64,000 nt of DNA. Source: Opitutus terrae PB90-1 (GTDB lineage: Bacteria > Verrucomicrobiota > Verrucomicrobiia > Opitutales > Opitutaceae). Positions 49,597 through 59,705 of the stretch are shown piece after piece. Made by a program: the position numbers and the translations under genes. The stretch covers positions 3,357,001-3,421,000 of the forward strand of contig NC_010571.1 of NCBI RefSeq assembly GCF_000019965.1. The letters run 5' to 3'. A model generated the notes under the pieces. It was not told the DNA's origin. It worked only from the letters and a program-made list of their open reading frames with translations, and made no database searches. Positions within the stretch are counted from its first letter, which is position 1; each line of letters opens with the position of its first letter.

Positions 49597-50637
49597 TCAG
49601 GCGTTTTCCCAATCGAGCACGATCTTGCCGCTCTTGCCCGAGCGCATCAGCTCGAATCCCTGCTGAAACTCGGTGAAGGGAAATCGGTGCGTGATGACCG
49701 GCGAGATATCGAGTCCACTCTGGATCAGCGCCGTCATCTTATACCACGTCTCATACATTTCGCGGCCGTAGACCCCGCGGATCGTGAGCATGTTGAAGAC
49801 GACCTTGTTCCAGTCGACCGGGGCTTTCTCGGGCATGATGCCGAGCAGCGCGATGCGGCCGCCGTGAAACATGTTGTCGATCATGTCCGCGAGCGCGCGC
49901 GGATTGCCGGACATCTCGAGGCCAACGTCGAAGCCCTCCTTCATGCCGAGCTCGCGCTGCACCTCAGGCAGCTGCTCCTGAGAAACATCGACCACGCGCG
50001 TCGCGCCCATGCGACGCGCCAGCGCCAGCCGGTTCGGATTCACATCGGTGACGACGACCTGGCGTGCACCGGATTGTTTCGCGACGGCAGTGGCCATGCA
50101 GCCGATGGGACCGGCGCCGGTGATGAGGACGTCCTCGCCCACGAGATCATACTGCAGCGCCGTATGCACGGCGTTGCCGAGCGGATCGAAGCACGAGAGC
50201 ACGTCCAGCGGGATCGAGGGATCCACGTGCACAGCGTTGCTCGCCGGGATGCAGAGATATTCGGCGAACGCGCCGTCGCGATTCACGCCGACGCCCTTGG
50301 TGTCCTTACAGAGGTGCCGGCGACCGGCGAGGCAGTTGCGGCAGACGCCACACACGATGTGGCCTTCGCCGTCGACTAGATCGCCGCGTTGGAAGCCGTG
50401 CACGTTGCTGCCGACCTCCTCGATGCTGCCGACGAATTCGTGCCCGATGACCATTGGCGGGCGGATGGTTTTCTCGGCCCACGCGTCCCAATTGTAGATG
50501 TGCACATCGGTCCCGCAGATGGAGGTCTTCTTGATCTTGATCAGGACCTCGTTGATGCCGGGTTGGGGGACGGGCACTTCGGTCAACTGCAGCCCGGGGC
50601 CGGACTGCAGCTTCGCGATCGCGCGCATTTTTCTCAT
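49597..50637 (-). CDS. tdh: L-threonine 3-dehydrogenase
   Basis: 346 residues, zinc alcohol dehydrogenase superfamily. It oxidises L-threonine to 2-amino-3-oxobutyrate, the substrate of Kbl. Catalytic zinc ligands are in [13 protein letters not shown] and GHEFVG; the structural zinc cysteines are in [15 protein letters not shown]. The NAD fold begins [15 protein letters not shown] 50637 is used (MRKMRAIAK). It follows ogt by 45 bases on the same strand. Confidence 0.95.
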   Translation of the reverse strand: MRKMRAIAKLQSGPGLQLTEVPVPQPGINEVLIKIKKTSICGTDVHIYNWDAWAEKTIRPPMVIGHEFVGSIEEVGSNVHGFQRGDLVDGEGHIVCGVCRNCLAGRRHLCKDTKGVGVNRDGAFAEYLCIPASNAVHVDPSIPLDVLSCFDPLGNAVHTALQYDLVGEDVLITGAGPIGCMATAVAKQSGARQVVVTDVNPNRLALARRMGATRVVDVSQEQLPEVQRELGMKEGFDVGLEMSGNPRALADMIDNMFHGGRIALLGIMPEKAPVDWNKVVFNMLTIRGVYGREMYETWYKMTALIQSGLDISPVITHRFPFTEFQQGFELMRSGKSGKIVLDWENA

Positions 50638-50682
50638 GCGCCGAGGCTAGCGACGCGCGCACCGCTGTCGAGCGAGGCGATG

Positions 50683-51168
50683 CTATTCCGCGAGGAGCTG
50701 GGCGCCCTCGAGCGCGAGCAGCCGCAGCTTCTGCTTGACGCCGCCGGGACCGGAAAACCCAGTCATCCGTCCGTCGGCGCCCACGATCCGATGGCAGGGA
50801 ATGAGCAAGGGCCAGCGATTCACGCCGAGTGCGGCACCGACCGCACGGCTGGTGGCCGGCGGATAGCCGAGTCGCGCGGCGATTTCGCCATAGCTGCAGG
50901 TCTGTCCGGGTTTCACCTGCAGCGTCGCCTGCAACACGTCGGCGTTGAAGGCCGGCACGAGATGAAAGTCGAAAGGCAGCCGCGAGAAATCCTGGAGGTC
51001 GCCGGAGAGATGCCGCTGCACGCGCGCGATGATCGCCGCGATCTCCGGGGGCGGCGCTACGTCGGCGGCCGCAGGTTGTGCCTCCGGCAGCTCAAACCCC
51101 GTCAACACCTGGTCGCTCCACGCGATCGCGCAGCATCCGAACTCGGTGGTGAAGGTGGTGCGGCCCAT
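50683..51168 (-). CDS. ogt: Methylated-DNA--protein-cysteine methyltransferase
   Basis: 161 residues. The acceptor cysteine is in IPCHRIVG; the arginine-finger helix TCSYGEIAARLGYPPATSRAVG (shortened) precedes it. It repairs O6-methylguanine by suicidal transfer. The gene starts 5 bases after rnr, suggesting an rnr-ogt-tdh transcript. Confidence 0.95.
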   Translation of the reverse strand: MGRTTFTTEFGCCAIAWSDQVLTGFELPEAQPAAADVAPPPEIAAIIARVQRHLSGDLQDFSRLPFDFHLVPAFNADVLQATLQVKPGQTCSYGEIAARLGYPPATSRAVGAALGVNRWPLLIPCHRIVGADGRMTGFSGPGGVKQKLRLLALEGAQLLAE

Positions 51169-51173
51169 GGCGA

Positions 51174-53675
51174 CTACAACTTCGGACGGAAATCGATCAG
51201 CCGTTTGTAGCGGTCGACCTTTTCCACGACAACCTCGATCCGGTCGTTGACGGCGAAGCGGCGCTTGTGCCGGCGGCCGGTGAACATCGTGCCCGCGTTG
51301 TTCAGCACGTAGTGGTCGTCGCTGAGCGTATGCGTTGGCACGAAACCGAAGGTCATCGATTCGACGAGCTCCACGAAGAAACCGTTCTGGCGCACGTCGG
51401 TGACGACGGCGGCGAATGGCGTCTTCTTTTTCTTCGCAAGCTCGCGTTCGAAGAATTCCAGCAGCTTTACCTTCACGCTTTCCCGCTCGGCCTCGGCGCT
51501 GTTGATTTCGGTGAGGCTGAGGTGTTCGCCAAGGCTCTCCACGTGGCCGAGATTGTAGCTGGTGTGGCCGTGCGCCGGCCGGCCGCCTTGGTGTTTCACC
51601 AGGTAGAAATCGAATACGCGGTGCACGACGAGATCGGCGTAGCGGCGGATCGGCGAGGTGAAGTGGGTGTAGTCCTTTTTGTTCAGGCCGAAGTGTCCAT
51701 CCGCCGTCGCGCGATAGGCGGCCTTGCGCAGGCTGCGCAGCAGCTGCGTGCGCAGCGTGTAACCTTGCGGATGGGTGCTCAGGGTTCGGATCAGTTTCAC
51801 CAGTTCCTCGCGGCGGGTGAGGTCACCGGTGTGAATGTCGAACGTGGCGAGCAGTTGCCGGTACTCGTCGAGCTTGTCCGGATCGGGCTCGTCGTGCACG
51901 CGATAGAGCGAGGGCAACGAATGCGTCCGCGTGAGCCGTGCGAGGGCCTCGTTGGCCGCGAGCATGAACTCCTCGATCAGCTGATGGCTCTCGTCGTGCT
52001 CGATCTTCTCGAGTCGGTCGGCGTAGCCCTGTTCGTCGACGAAGATCTTCGTCTCCGGCATGTCGAGATCGAGACTGCCGTGCGCCATCCGGTCGTGCCG
52101 GAGCCGGCTGGCGATTTTCCAAAGGGCGCGGACCCATGATTGCAGATCGACGAGCTCTGCGTCGCTCAGCGCGCTGAGCGCGCGGCCGGTGGAGCCGGTC
52201 TGGTGTTTGGGCGGCAGCGGCAGCGCGCGGATCCGATCGAGATCGTGCTCGAACATCAGCGCGTAGGCCTGCTTGTAGGTGAGGCGTTTTCGGCTGCGGA
52301 TGGCCGTATTGGCGAACGTCGTCTCTTTCAACCGGCCATTTTTCGCGAACGTGAGGAAGACGGCCTTGCAGAGCCGGTCCTGACCTTCGACGAGCGAGCA
52401 GAGCCCGTTGGAGAGTTTCTCGGGCAGCATCGGGATCACCGTGCCGACGAGATAAGTCGAGTTGCCGCGCCGCTGTGCCTCGCGATCCAGCGCGGTGCCG
52501 GGACGCACGTAGGTGGACACGTCGGCAATGTGGATACCCACGCGCACGTCGCCGCCGTGGAGCGGCTCATACGACAGCGCGTCGTCGAAATCCTTCGCGT
52601 CATCCGGATCGATCGTGAACACCGGTTGCTCCCGGTAGTCGAGCCGGCCGGCGAGCTCGCGCGGGTGCACGCGATCGGGCAGGGTGGCGGCCTCGCGTTC
52701 GACGTCGGCGGGGAACGTCGTCACGAGATTGTATTTTTGGAAAATCGCCAGCAGCTCGGCCTGTGGTTCGTGCGTGCGCCCGAGCCGGGATTCGATCTCG
52801 CCCGTGAGCGGATCGTGCCGGCGATTCCAAGCGTGGAGTTTCACCACCACCTTGTCGCCGGGTTGCGGGGCGGGCTTCACGCCCGAGCGCGCGGGGTCGC
52901 TTACCGCGACTTCGTAGACGAAGCGCGGATCGTCAGGCACCACGAGGTAGTCGCGACCGCGCCGGCGCAGATCGCCGACGACGGTGTCGCGGCCGCGTTC
53001 GAGCACGCGCTCGACGCCGCCGATTTTCTCGCCCGGCCGACGGCCGCGACGACCGGCGAACACGCGCACGACGACGCGATCGCCCGGGAGCGCGACGTCG
53101 GTGTCCTCGGCGAAGACCTGGATCGGCGGCTGGCTCGGGTCAGCGGGACGACCGCCGGTGGCCTCCAGCACGACGAAAGCGGAGCCGCCGGCGCGAAATT
53201 GGATCCGGCCGATGTATTCGTCCGGCCCGAGAGGCAGCCTGGTTGCCACCGGCGCTTTCGTTTTCCCGCGCGGTGCTGGCGACGGCTTTGCGGGCGCACG
53301 CGTGGCGGCGGGAGTCAGTTTGCGGGCGGTCGGCGTGAAGATGCGACGCGCGGACAGCTCTTCTCCGATTTCCTCGGGAACAACCGTGGCCTCGGACCGC
53401 GGCGGCGTGGCGAAGCGATTCTGTTTGGCGGAGGCGTGTCGGCCCGGTCGTTCCGCACCGCGCTGGCCGGCGTCGCGTCCGCGTCCGTCGGCGGGCCCGA
53501 ATCGCTCCTGGCCCAGGCGCTTGGCGCGGCCCTGCGAAAGCAGCACGTGCAGTTCGTGCGCGAGTTCGGCGCGGCGCTTCTTGTGCAGACCGAGCCGGCG
53601 GCGCAGCTCGGGCTCGGTGGCGGGGGAGTAAGTAGGCTCGCTGAGCAATGCCAGCAGTCGTTCACGAAGAGTCAT
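51174..53675 (-). CDS. rnr: Ribonuclease R
   Basis: 833 residues. An N-terminal helix-turn-helix-like region (1-60) and an Ala/Pro/Arg-rich linker (about 60-140) precede two cold-shock domains and the RNB catalytic domain with FTIDPDDAKDFDDALSYE (metal-binding aspartates). The C-terminal S1 domain ends at DRYKRLIDFRPKL; the lysine-rich tail of E. coli RNase R is missing. It degrades structured RNA 3' to 5'. It is divergent from glgA with a 76-base gap. Confidence 0.94.
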   Translation of the reverse strand: MTLRERLLALLSEPTYSPATEPELRRRLGLHKKRRAELAHELHVLLSQGRAKRLGQERFGPADGRGRDAGQRGAERPGRHASAKQNRFATPPRSEATVVPEEIGEELSARRIFTPTARKLTPAATRAPAKPSPAPRGKTKAPVATRLPLGPDEYIGRIQFRAGGSAFVVLEATGGRPADPSQPPIQVFAEDTDVALPGDRVVVRVFAGRRGRRPGEKIGGVERVLERGRDTVVGDLRRRGRDYLVVPDDPRFVYEVAVSDPARSGVKPAPQPGDKVVVKLHAWNRRHDPLTGEIESRLGRTHEPQAELLAIFQKYNLVTTFPADVEREAATLPDRVHPRELAGRLDYREQPVFTIDPDDAKDFDDALSYEPLHGGDVRVGIHIADVSTYVRPGTALDREAQRRGNSTYLVGTVIPMLPEKLSNGLCSLVEGQDRLCKAVFLTFAKNGRLKETTFANTAIRSRKRLTYKQAYALMFEHDLDRIRALPLPPKHQTGSTGRALSALSDAELVDLQSWVRALWKIASRLRHDRMAHGSLDLDMPETKIFVDEQGYADRLEKIEHDESHQLIEEFMLAANEALARLTRTHSLPSLYRVHDEPDPDKLDEYRQLLATFDIHTGDLTRREELVKLIRTLSTHPQGYTLRTQLLRSLRKAAYRATADGHFGLNKKDYTHFTSPIRRYADLVVHRVFDFYLVKHQGGRPAHGHTSYNLGHVESLGEHLSLTEINSAEAERESVKVKLLEFFERELAKKKKTPFAAVVTDVRQNGFFVELVESMTFGFVPTHTLSDDHYVLNNAGTMFTGRRHKRRFAVNDRIEVVVEKVDRYKRLIDFRPKL

Positions 53676-53751
53676 GGGAAAAGCGGACGCCCAGCGCGCA
53701 GGCCGAGCTTTGGTATTTGCGTGACGAAACAGCCGCGCTTAGCTGTGCGCG

Positions 53752-55194
53752 ATGAAAATCGTCCATGTCGCGAGTGAATTGTTCCCTTACGTGAAGACCG
53801 GGGGACTGGCAGATGCGGTGGCATCGCTCGCGGGCATGCTGGCGGATAGCGGACACGAGGTGGCGGTTTTTTTGCCCGGATACCGCGCGGCGCTCGAGCA
53901 TCGCGATGCCGCGGCGGCGGAGCGTCGCTACCGGCTGAAAGTGGAGATGGGCCAGCAGTATTTGTCGGGCGACGTGCGGGTGTTTTCGCCACGGCCAAAT
54001 CTCTCGATCTTTCTGATCTGCCGCGAGGAGTTCTTCGATCGGCGCGCGCCGTATGGCAATGGTGAGCGGGACTACGAGGACAACTCGGATCGATTCATCT
54101 TCTTCTGCAAGGGTGTGGTCGAGACGCTGCGACTGGCGGACATGCAGGCGGACGTAGTCCACGCGCACGACTGGCAGGCCGCGCTGCTGCCGCTGCTGTT
54201 GCGCGAAGCCGAGCGCCGGCAGGGCGGAATGCTGGCGATGAAAACGATCTTCACGATCCACAACATCGCGTTTCAGGGCATCTTTCCGCGGGCGGTGTTT
54301 GCGCGCACGAACCTGCCGGACGAGCTCAACAGCGTCGACGGCCTCGAGTATTACGAGCAGATCAACTTCATGAAGGCGGGCATCCTGTTCGCGGATCGCG
54401 TAACGACGGTGAGCCCGCGCTACGCCGAGGAAATCCAGACGCCGGAGTTCGGCTGCGGGTTGGACGGCGTGGTGCAGACGCGGGAGAGCGACTTGGTGGG
54501 ACTGCTGAACGGCGTGGATACGAAGGTGTGGAATCCCGCGACGGATCCGCTGCTGCCGGCGCGCTACTCGCGGGCGGACTTGGCGGGCAAGCGCGTGTGT
54601 CGCGCCGAGCTGTTGAAGCGATTCGGGTTTGCGCCGGATTTCGACGGGCCCGTGTTCGGCATGGTGTGCCGGCTCGCGGAGCAGAAAGGCGTGGACCTGG
54701 TGCTCGCGAACCAGGGCTTCTTCCTTTCCCAGAGCTGCCGGCTAATCGTGCTCGGCGCCGGTGAACTGCGCTACGAGACGGCGATGAAAGCGCTCGCGGC
54801 CCGCGCGCCGAACAAGATCGCGCTGAGCGCCAAGCTCGACGAGGCGATGAGCCACTTGATCGAGGCGGGCAGCGACTTCTTCCTCATGCCGTCGCTGTTC
54901 GAACCGTGCGGCTTGAACCAGATGTATTCGCAGATCTACGGCACGCTGCCAATCGTCAGCCGGGTGGGCGGACTCGTCGACACGGTGATCGATGCGGACC
55001 AGCAGCCGGAGAAGGGCACGGGACTGATGTGCGAGCCGACCAGTGCGTCGCTCCTCGATGTGCTCGCGCGGGCGATGACGCTCTTTGACGACAAGCCGCG
55101 CTATGGCACGGTCCAGCAACGCGCGATGGCGCGGGAGTTCGGCTGGAACGTGGCGGCTGCCGGTTATGAACGGCTGTATCGCGACACGCTCTGA
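53752..55194 (+). CDS. glgA: Glycogen synthase (ADP-glucose)
   Basis: 480 residues, GT5 family. The ADP-glucose loop KTGGLADAVASL (from about residue 15) is at the N-terminus. HAHDWQAALLPLL, TIHNIAFQG and the C-terminal PSLFEPCGLNQMYSQIYGTLPIV (shortened) are characteristic. It extends alpha-1,4-glucan chains. No other glg genes are in the window. Confidence 0.96.
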   Translation: MKIVHVASELFPYVKTGGLADAVASLAGMLADSGHEVAVFLPGYRAALEHRDAAAAERRYRLKVEMGQQYLSGDVRVFSPRPNLSIFLICREEFFDRRAPYGNGERDYEDNSDRFIFFCKGVVETLRLADMQADVVHAHDWQAALLPLLLREAERRQGGMLAMKTIFTIHNIAFQGIFPRAVFARTNLPDELNSVDGLEYYEQINFMKAGILFADRVTTVSPRYAEEIQTPEFGCGLDGVVQTRESDLVGLLNGVDTKVWNPATDPLLPARYSRADLAGKRVCRAELLKRFGFAPDFDGPVFGMVCRLAEQKGVDLVLANQGFFLSQSCRLIVLGAGELRYETAMKALAARAPNKIALSAKLDEAMSHLIEAGSDFFLMPSLFEPCGLNQMYSQIYGTLPIVSRVGGLVDTVIDADQQPEKGTGLMCEPTSASLLDVLARAMTLFDDKPRYGTVQQRAMAREFGWNVAAAGYERLYRDTL

Positions 55195-55239
55195 GCGGGC
55201 CGCCAACAGGGCAATCGCGTCCGAAGCTCACGCGAAGTC

Positions 55240-56745
55240 ATGACTCCGACGCTGCTGTGGTTCCGGCAGGACCTGCGGTTGCAGGATAATCCTGCGCTGC
55301 ACGCGGCGCTCGCGCGCGGCGGTCCGGTGATCCCGGTGTACGTGTGGGAGGAGTCGTGCGAATCACCCGCGGCCGAGGGGGCGCGGGCTAACGATGGATG
55401 GGCGGCTCAGCCGGGCGCGGCATCGCGTTGGTGGCTGCATCATTCGCTCGAGGCGCTCGACGCGGCTGTGCGCGAGCGAGGCGGGCGACTGATTTTGCGG
55501 CGCGGTGATCCGCTCGCCGAATTGCAGGAAATCGTGCGGGCGACCGGCGCGAAGGGGGTTTACTGGAATCGCCGCTACGAGCCGGCGGCGCGCGCGCGCG
55601 ATGCGCGCGTGCAAACGGAACTCGCGGCCGCGGGGCTCGACGTGAAGACCTTCAACTCGGCGCTGCTGAACGAGCCGGAGACGATTCTGAACAAACAGGG
55701 CGGGCCGTTTCAGGTGTTCAGCGCTTACTGGCGTCATTGTCTCACGTTGCCGGTGGCGGCGCCGAGAAAGCTTCCGGCCGGCCCGATCCCAGCACCGGAG
55801 CGCTGGCCGCGGTCGCTGGACGTGGCGGCGCTCGAACTGCGGCCGCGCGTGGCGTGGGATCGCGGGCTGGCGCAGGCGTGGACGCCAGGCGAGGCGAGCG
55901 CCGCGAAGCGGATGACGCGGTTCGTGGCCGGCGCGATTGATCGCTACGACGAGGAACGTGATTTTCCCGGCTGCGACGGCACGTCGATGCTCTCGGCGGC
56001 GCTGCATTGGGGCGAAATTTCGCCGCGACAGCTCTGGGCGGCGGTGCGGGGGCGATCGCGGGAATCCGGCGTGTTCCCGCCGAGCAACGGCGCGCGGATC
56101 TTTTTGGCGGAACTCGGCTGGCGCGAGTTTGCCTACCACCTGCTGTGGCATTTTCCGCACACGATCGAGCAACCGCTGCGCCGCGCCTTCGCGCGCTTCT
56201 CCTGGGCAGAGGATCCGGAGGGCAGACGGCTGCGCGCCTGGCAACGCGGGCAGACGGGATATCCAATCGTCGATGCCGGAATGCGACAGTTGTGGCAAAC
56301 AGGGTGGATGCACAATCGCGTGCGGATGATCGTGGCGTCGTTTTTGGTGAAGCACCTGCGACTCTCATGGCCGCACGGGGCCACGTGGTTTTGGGACACG
56401 CTCGTCGACGCCGACCTCGCCAACAATACGCTCGGCTGGCAATGGAGCGCCGGATGCGGCGCGGACGCCGCGCCCTATTTTCGAATCTTCGCGCCGGTGC
56501 TGCAGGGGCGGAAATTTGATTCGGACGGAGTCTACGTCCGTCGGTGGGTGCCCGAGCTTGCGCGGCTGCCGGACCGGTTTTTGCACGCGCCGTGGACTGC
56601 GACGGCGCAAACGCTTGCCGCGGCGGGAGTGCGGTTGGGAGAAAATTATCCGCGCCCCGTCGTCGATCATGCGGCAGCACGGGCGGAGGCGCTCGCGGCG
56701 TTTCGCCAGTTGCGCGAACCGCCGGTGCGAACGACGCTGCGCTAA
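55240..56745 (+). CDS. phrB: Deoxyribodipyrimidine photolyase
   Basis: 501 residues. The antenna domain starts TLLWFRQDLRLQDNPAL; the FAD domain has GWREFAYHLLWHFPHTI, TGYPIVDAGMRQLWQTGWMHNR (shortened) and NTLGWQWSAGCGADAAPYFRIFAP (shortened). These fit class I CPD photolyases, which repair UV dimers with blue light. It starts 46 bases after glgA. Confidence 0.95.
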   Translation: MTPTLLWFRQDLRLQDNPALHAALARGGPVIPVYVWEESCESPAAEGARANDGWAAQPGAASRWWLHHSLEALDAAVRERGGRLILRRGDPLAELQEIVRATGAKGVYWNRRYEPAARARDARVQTELAAAGLDVKTFNSALLNEPETILNKQGGPFQVFSAYWRHCLTLPVAAPRKLPAGPIPAPERWPRSLDVAALELRPRVAWDRGLAQAWTPGEASAAKRMTRFVAGAIDRYDEERDFPGCDGTSMLSAALHWGEISPRQLWAAVRGRSRESGVFPPSNGARIFLAELGWREFAYHLLWHFPHTIEQPLRRAFARFSWAEDPEGRRLRAWQRGQTGYPIVDAGMRQLWQTGWMHNRVRMIVASFLVKHLRLSWPHGATWFWDTLVDADLANNTLGWQWSAGCGADAAPYFRIFAPVLQGRKFDSDGVYVRRWVPELARLPDRFLHAPWTATAQTLAAAGVRLGENYPRPVVDHAAARAEALAAFRQLREPPVRTTLR

Positions 56746-56757
56746 GGAGCACGCACG

Positions 56758-57708
56758 ATGAGCGACCAAGCCAAGGTTTTTCCGACTGCGGAACGAGCGC
56801 GGCCGCGCCGCGTCGTGATCGCGGGCGCGTCGGGCCTGATCGGCACCGCGCTGACGGCACGGTTGCGGAGCAGCGGCGGCGAGGTGCGGCAGCTGGTGCG
56901 CGGCACGGCGAGAGCGCCAGCTGAGTGGAGCTGGGATCCGGCGAACGGCAAAATCGATGTCGCCGCGCTGGTGGGCACGGAGGCGGTCGTGAATCTCGCC
57001 GGCGCGAACATCGGCGCCGGCCGATGGACGGCCGCGCGAAAAACCCTCCTCCGCCAGAGTCGGATCGACGCCACGCGTACGTTGGTGGAGGCGATCGCGC
57101 GCATGACGGAAAAACCTGCGGTGCTCCTCAACGCGTCCGCCGTCGGGTACTATGGCGATCGCGGCGCGGAGGTGTTGGACGAGACGAGCGCGAGTGGGCG
57201 CGGATTTCTAGCTGAGGTGTGTGAAGCGTGGGAAACCGAGGCGCGACGAGCGGAGCCGCTGGGCGTGCGCGTGGTGCTGGCGCGATTCGCGATGGTGCTC
57301 GCGCCGAGTGGCGGCGCGCTGGCGAAGCTACGGCCGCTGTTTCAGCTCGGGCTCGGCGGGAGGCTGGGCCGCGGGGAGCAATGGATGAGCTGGGTCACGC
57401 TTGGCGACGCGGTTCGTGCGGTCGAGCATGCGCTGGCGGACCCGCAGATGAACGGGCCGATGAACGTCGCGGCGCCAGTGCCGGTGACCAACGCCGAGTT
57501 TACGCGGGCGTTGGCAGCGGCGCTGCACCGACCGGCGGTGTTCCCCGTGCCGAGACCCGTGTTGCGCGTGGCGCTTGGCGAGATGGCCGACGCGATGCTG
57601 CTCGCTAGCACGCGAGCGATGCCCGGCCGGCTGCGCGCGAGTGGGTTCGGCTTCGAACAACCGCAGCTGGACGGCGCGCTCGCGCAAGTGTTGGAGCGCA
57701 GTCATTAG
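56758..57708 (+). CDS. TIGR01777-type epimerase-like NAD(P)-binding protein
   Basis: 316 residues. The extended-SDR cofactor motif VVIAGASGLIGTALTARL is near residue 20, followed by VNLAGANIGAGRWTAARK, LLNASAVGYYGDRG and LARFAMVLAPSGGALAKL. The C-terminal DUF1731-like part includes LRASGFGFEQPQLDGAL. Function of the YfcH family is not established. The gene lies 12 bases after phrB. Confidence 0.9.
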   Translation: MSDQAKVFPTAERARPRRVVIAGASGLIGTALTARLRSSGGEVRQLVRGTARAPAEWSWDPANGKIDVAALVGTEAVVNLAGANIGAGRWTAARKTLLRQSRIDATRTLVEAIARMTEKPAVLLNASAVGYYGDRGAEVLDETSASGRGFLAEVCEAWETEARRAEPLGVRVVLARFAMVLAPSGGALAKLRPLFQLGLGGRLGRGEQWMSWVTLGDAVRAVEHALADPQMNGPMNVAAPVPVTNAEFTRALAAALHRPAVFPVPRPVLRVALGEMADAMLLASTRAMPGRLRASGFGFEQPQLDGALAQVLERSH

Positions 57709-57816
57709 GACAAGCCCGACGGCGGCGTCGCCGAAATCACGGATTGTGCTATCGGGTGGTTTGCACACACTCCAAGCTTCCCCCACTGGGACGCCGTCCT
57801 AGTTTGGCGGATTCTT

Positions 57817-58233
57817 ATGCAGAAAACGCTCGTTATCTTTAAGCCGGATTGCATGGAGAAGCGACTGGTGGGCACCGTCCTCAGCCGTTTCGAGGCGGCC
57901 GGATTTGATGTGATCGGATGCAAGATGATGCGGCTCACCCCGCAGCTGCTGCGGGAGCACTATGCCCACGTCGCCGACCGGCCATTCTATCCGAATCTCG
58001 AAAGCTTCATGAGCTCGCGGCCCGTGATCGTGATGGCGCTGCAGGGCGACAATATCGTGCAACGCGTCCGCGACTTATTGGGGCCGACGGATTCGAAGAA
58101 GGCCCCGAAAGGCACGATCCGCGGTGATTTTGGCACCGACGTGTCGGTCAACATCGTGCACGCTTCGGATAGTGACGAGGCCGGCCGGATCGAGATCGCG
58201 CGGTTCTTCAAACCGGACGAAGTCTTCGCCTAA
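57817..58233 (+). CDS. ndk: Nucleoside diphosphate kinase
   Basis: 138 residues. The phospho-histidine is in NIVHASDS; TLVIFKPDCMEKRLVG at the N-terminus and GTIRGDFGTDVSVN are family marks. It balances NTP pools. Two Rnk-like proteins occur at the left of the window, whose E. coli namesake affects Ndk levels. A hairpin follows the gene. Confidence 0.96.
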   Translation: MQKTLVIFKPDCMEKRLVGTVLSRFEAAGFDVIGCKMMRLTPQLLREHYAHVADRPFYPNLESFMSSRPVIVMALQGDNIVQRVRDLLGPTDSKKAPKGTIRGDFGTDVSVNIVHASDSDEAGRIEIARFFKPDEVFA

Positions 58234-58257
58234 GCGGCGCCCGCTCGCGGCACTCCG

Positions 58258-58284
58258 GCGCTCCTGAGTTGAAGGAGCGCTGTT
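58258..58284 (+). terminator. Terminator-like hairpin after ndk
   Basis: GCGCTCC (58258-58264) and GGAGCGC (58274-58280) form a perfect 7-bp stem with a 9-base loop, followed by TGTT. It lies 25 bases past the ndk stop. Confidence 0.6.
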
Positions 58285-58414
58285 CATCCATATCCCGGGC
58301 GTGACCGAGTCACGTCCGAGGAGACCAGGGGTGGCTGCGCGGTTCGCGCGCTGCAGGACGGGGTTTGGTTTTGACGCAGGCGCGGGGAGAGGCGCAACGT
58401 GCTCGCGCTTTCCC

Positions 58415-59689
58415 ATGAAACTCCTCCGTTCACCACTCCTTCTCACCGCACTTGTCGCGGTATCCAGTTTGCTCGCATCCAGCCCGGCGGCGACGCCGTC
58501 GGCGGACCGGTTCCAGATTCCGGCGACCGATGAAGGACTGCCGGGCGCGGGCCCGATCCGGCGCGCCGATTGGTTTCAGCGCGTGTGGACGGAACGGCGG
58601 AGCAGCTGGGCGAACGACACGCAGAAGGATCAGGGCGCGATCGTGTTTCTTGGCGACTCGATTACGCAGGGCTGGGCGAGCACAGGTAGCAGTTTTCCCG
58701 GACTGAAGGTGGCCAATCGCGGAATCAGCGGCGACACCACGCGTGGCGTGCTGATCCGGCTGCAGGAGGACGTGATCGCGCTGAATCCGCGCGGCGTCGT
58801 GCTGTTGATCGGCACGAACGACCTCGAGGAATGGGCGGCGCCCGAGATCATTGCGGGCAACATGAAGCTGATCCTCGCGGCCTTCCGGCAGCACAATCCG
58901 GCCATGCCCGTCGTGCTCTGCCAGGTGATGCCGTCGTCGCTCACGATGCGGCGTCCAGCGCACATGATCCGTCGGGTGAACGAGCTCTACATGGGCCTGG
59001 CGAAAGATGAGCCGCAGGTCACCGTGCTCGACACGTATGCGCTGTTCGCGAATGCGCAGGGCGACGCGCCAGCGGACATCTTCCCGGATCTGCTGCATCC
59101 GAACATCACCGGCTACGGCAAGTGGGCCGCCGCGCTGCGGCCCATCCTCGAGACGGTGGGGCTAGCGCCGGCGTGGCCGGACGACTTTACGCCGGAGCCA
59201 GGATTCGAGGCCGTGTTCAACGGCCGCGATCTCGGCGGCTGGCGCTATGACGGTGACGCGTCGCTCGAAGGCAAGGCCGCCACAAGCGACGGCCGGTTCC
59301 GCGCGGTGAACGGCCGGCTGGTGGTGACGGTCGCGCGGACCGTGCGCGACTACAAAAAGATCTGGACCACGCGGACGTTCCCGAAGGATTTCGAACTGCG
59401 GCTCGAGTTCCGCTCCAGTCCGAACGCGGACAGCGGCATCTACATTCGCGAACCGCAGCTGCAGTGCCGCGACTACTACCTCGCGGGGCCGTTCACGTCG
59501 CTGAGGAGTTACCGCCCGCTCGATTGGAACGAAGTTGTCGTGACGGTGAAGGGCGGGCTCGCTCACGCGACGATTAACGGTGAGGTGCTGCTGGACGCGT
59601 TTCCGGTGCCGGCCGACGGCCCGATCGGGTTCGAGAGCGACCGCGGGCAAATGGAATATCGGCGCGTACGGGTGAAAGAGCTGAAGTAG
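58415..59689 (+). CDS. Secreted GDSL/SGNH hydrolase with C-terminal DUF1080 domain
   Basis: 424 residues from ATG 58415. A signal peptide (about 1-25) is present. The SGNH part (about 65-255) has the nucleophile block FLGDSITQGW, the GTNDLEEW block and LLHPNITGYGKWA. The C-terminal part (about 265-424) is a DUF1080 (3-keto-disaccharide hydrolase-type) beta-sandwich with FNGRDLGGWRYDG, SGIYIREPQ and IGFESDRGQMEYRRVRV. Such fusions are common in polysaccharide-degrading Verrucomicrobiota; substrate is likely an esterified or keto-sugar, by inference. Confidence 0.88.
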   Translation: MKLLRSPLLLTALVAVSSLLASSPAATPSADRFQIPATDEGLPGAGPIRRADWFQRVWTERRSSWANDTQKDQGAIVFLGDSITQGWASTGSSFPGLKVANRGISGDTTRGVLIRLQEDVIALNPRGVVLLIGTNDLEEWAAPEIIAGNMKLILAAFRQHNPAMPVVLCQVMPSSLTMRRPAHMIRRVNELYMGLAKDEPQVTVLDTYALFANAQGDAPADIFPDLLHPNITGYGKWAAALRPILETVGLAPAWPDDFTPEPGFEAVFNGRDLGGWRYDGDASLEGKAATSDGRFRAVNGRLVVTVARTVRDYKKIWTTRTFPKDFELRLEFRSSPNADSGIYIREPQLQCRDYYLAGPFTSLRSYRPLDWNEVVVTVKGGLAHATINGEVLLDAFPVPADGPIGFESDRGQMEYRRVRVKELK

Positions 59690-59705
59690 AAGTCCGGTAG
59701 ATGGC

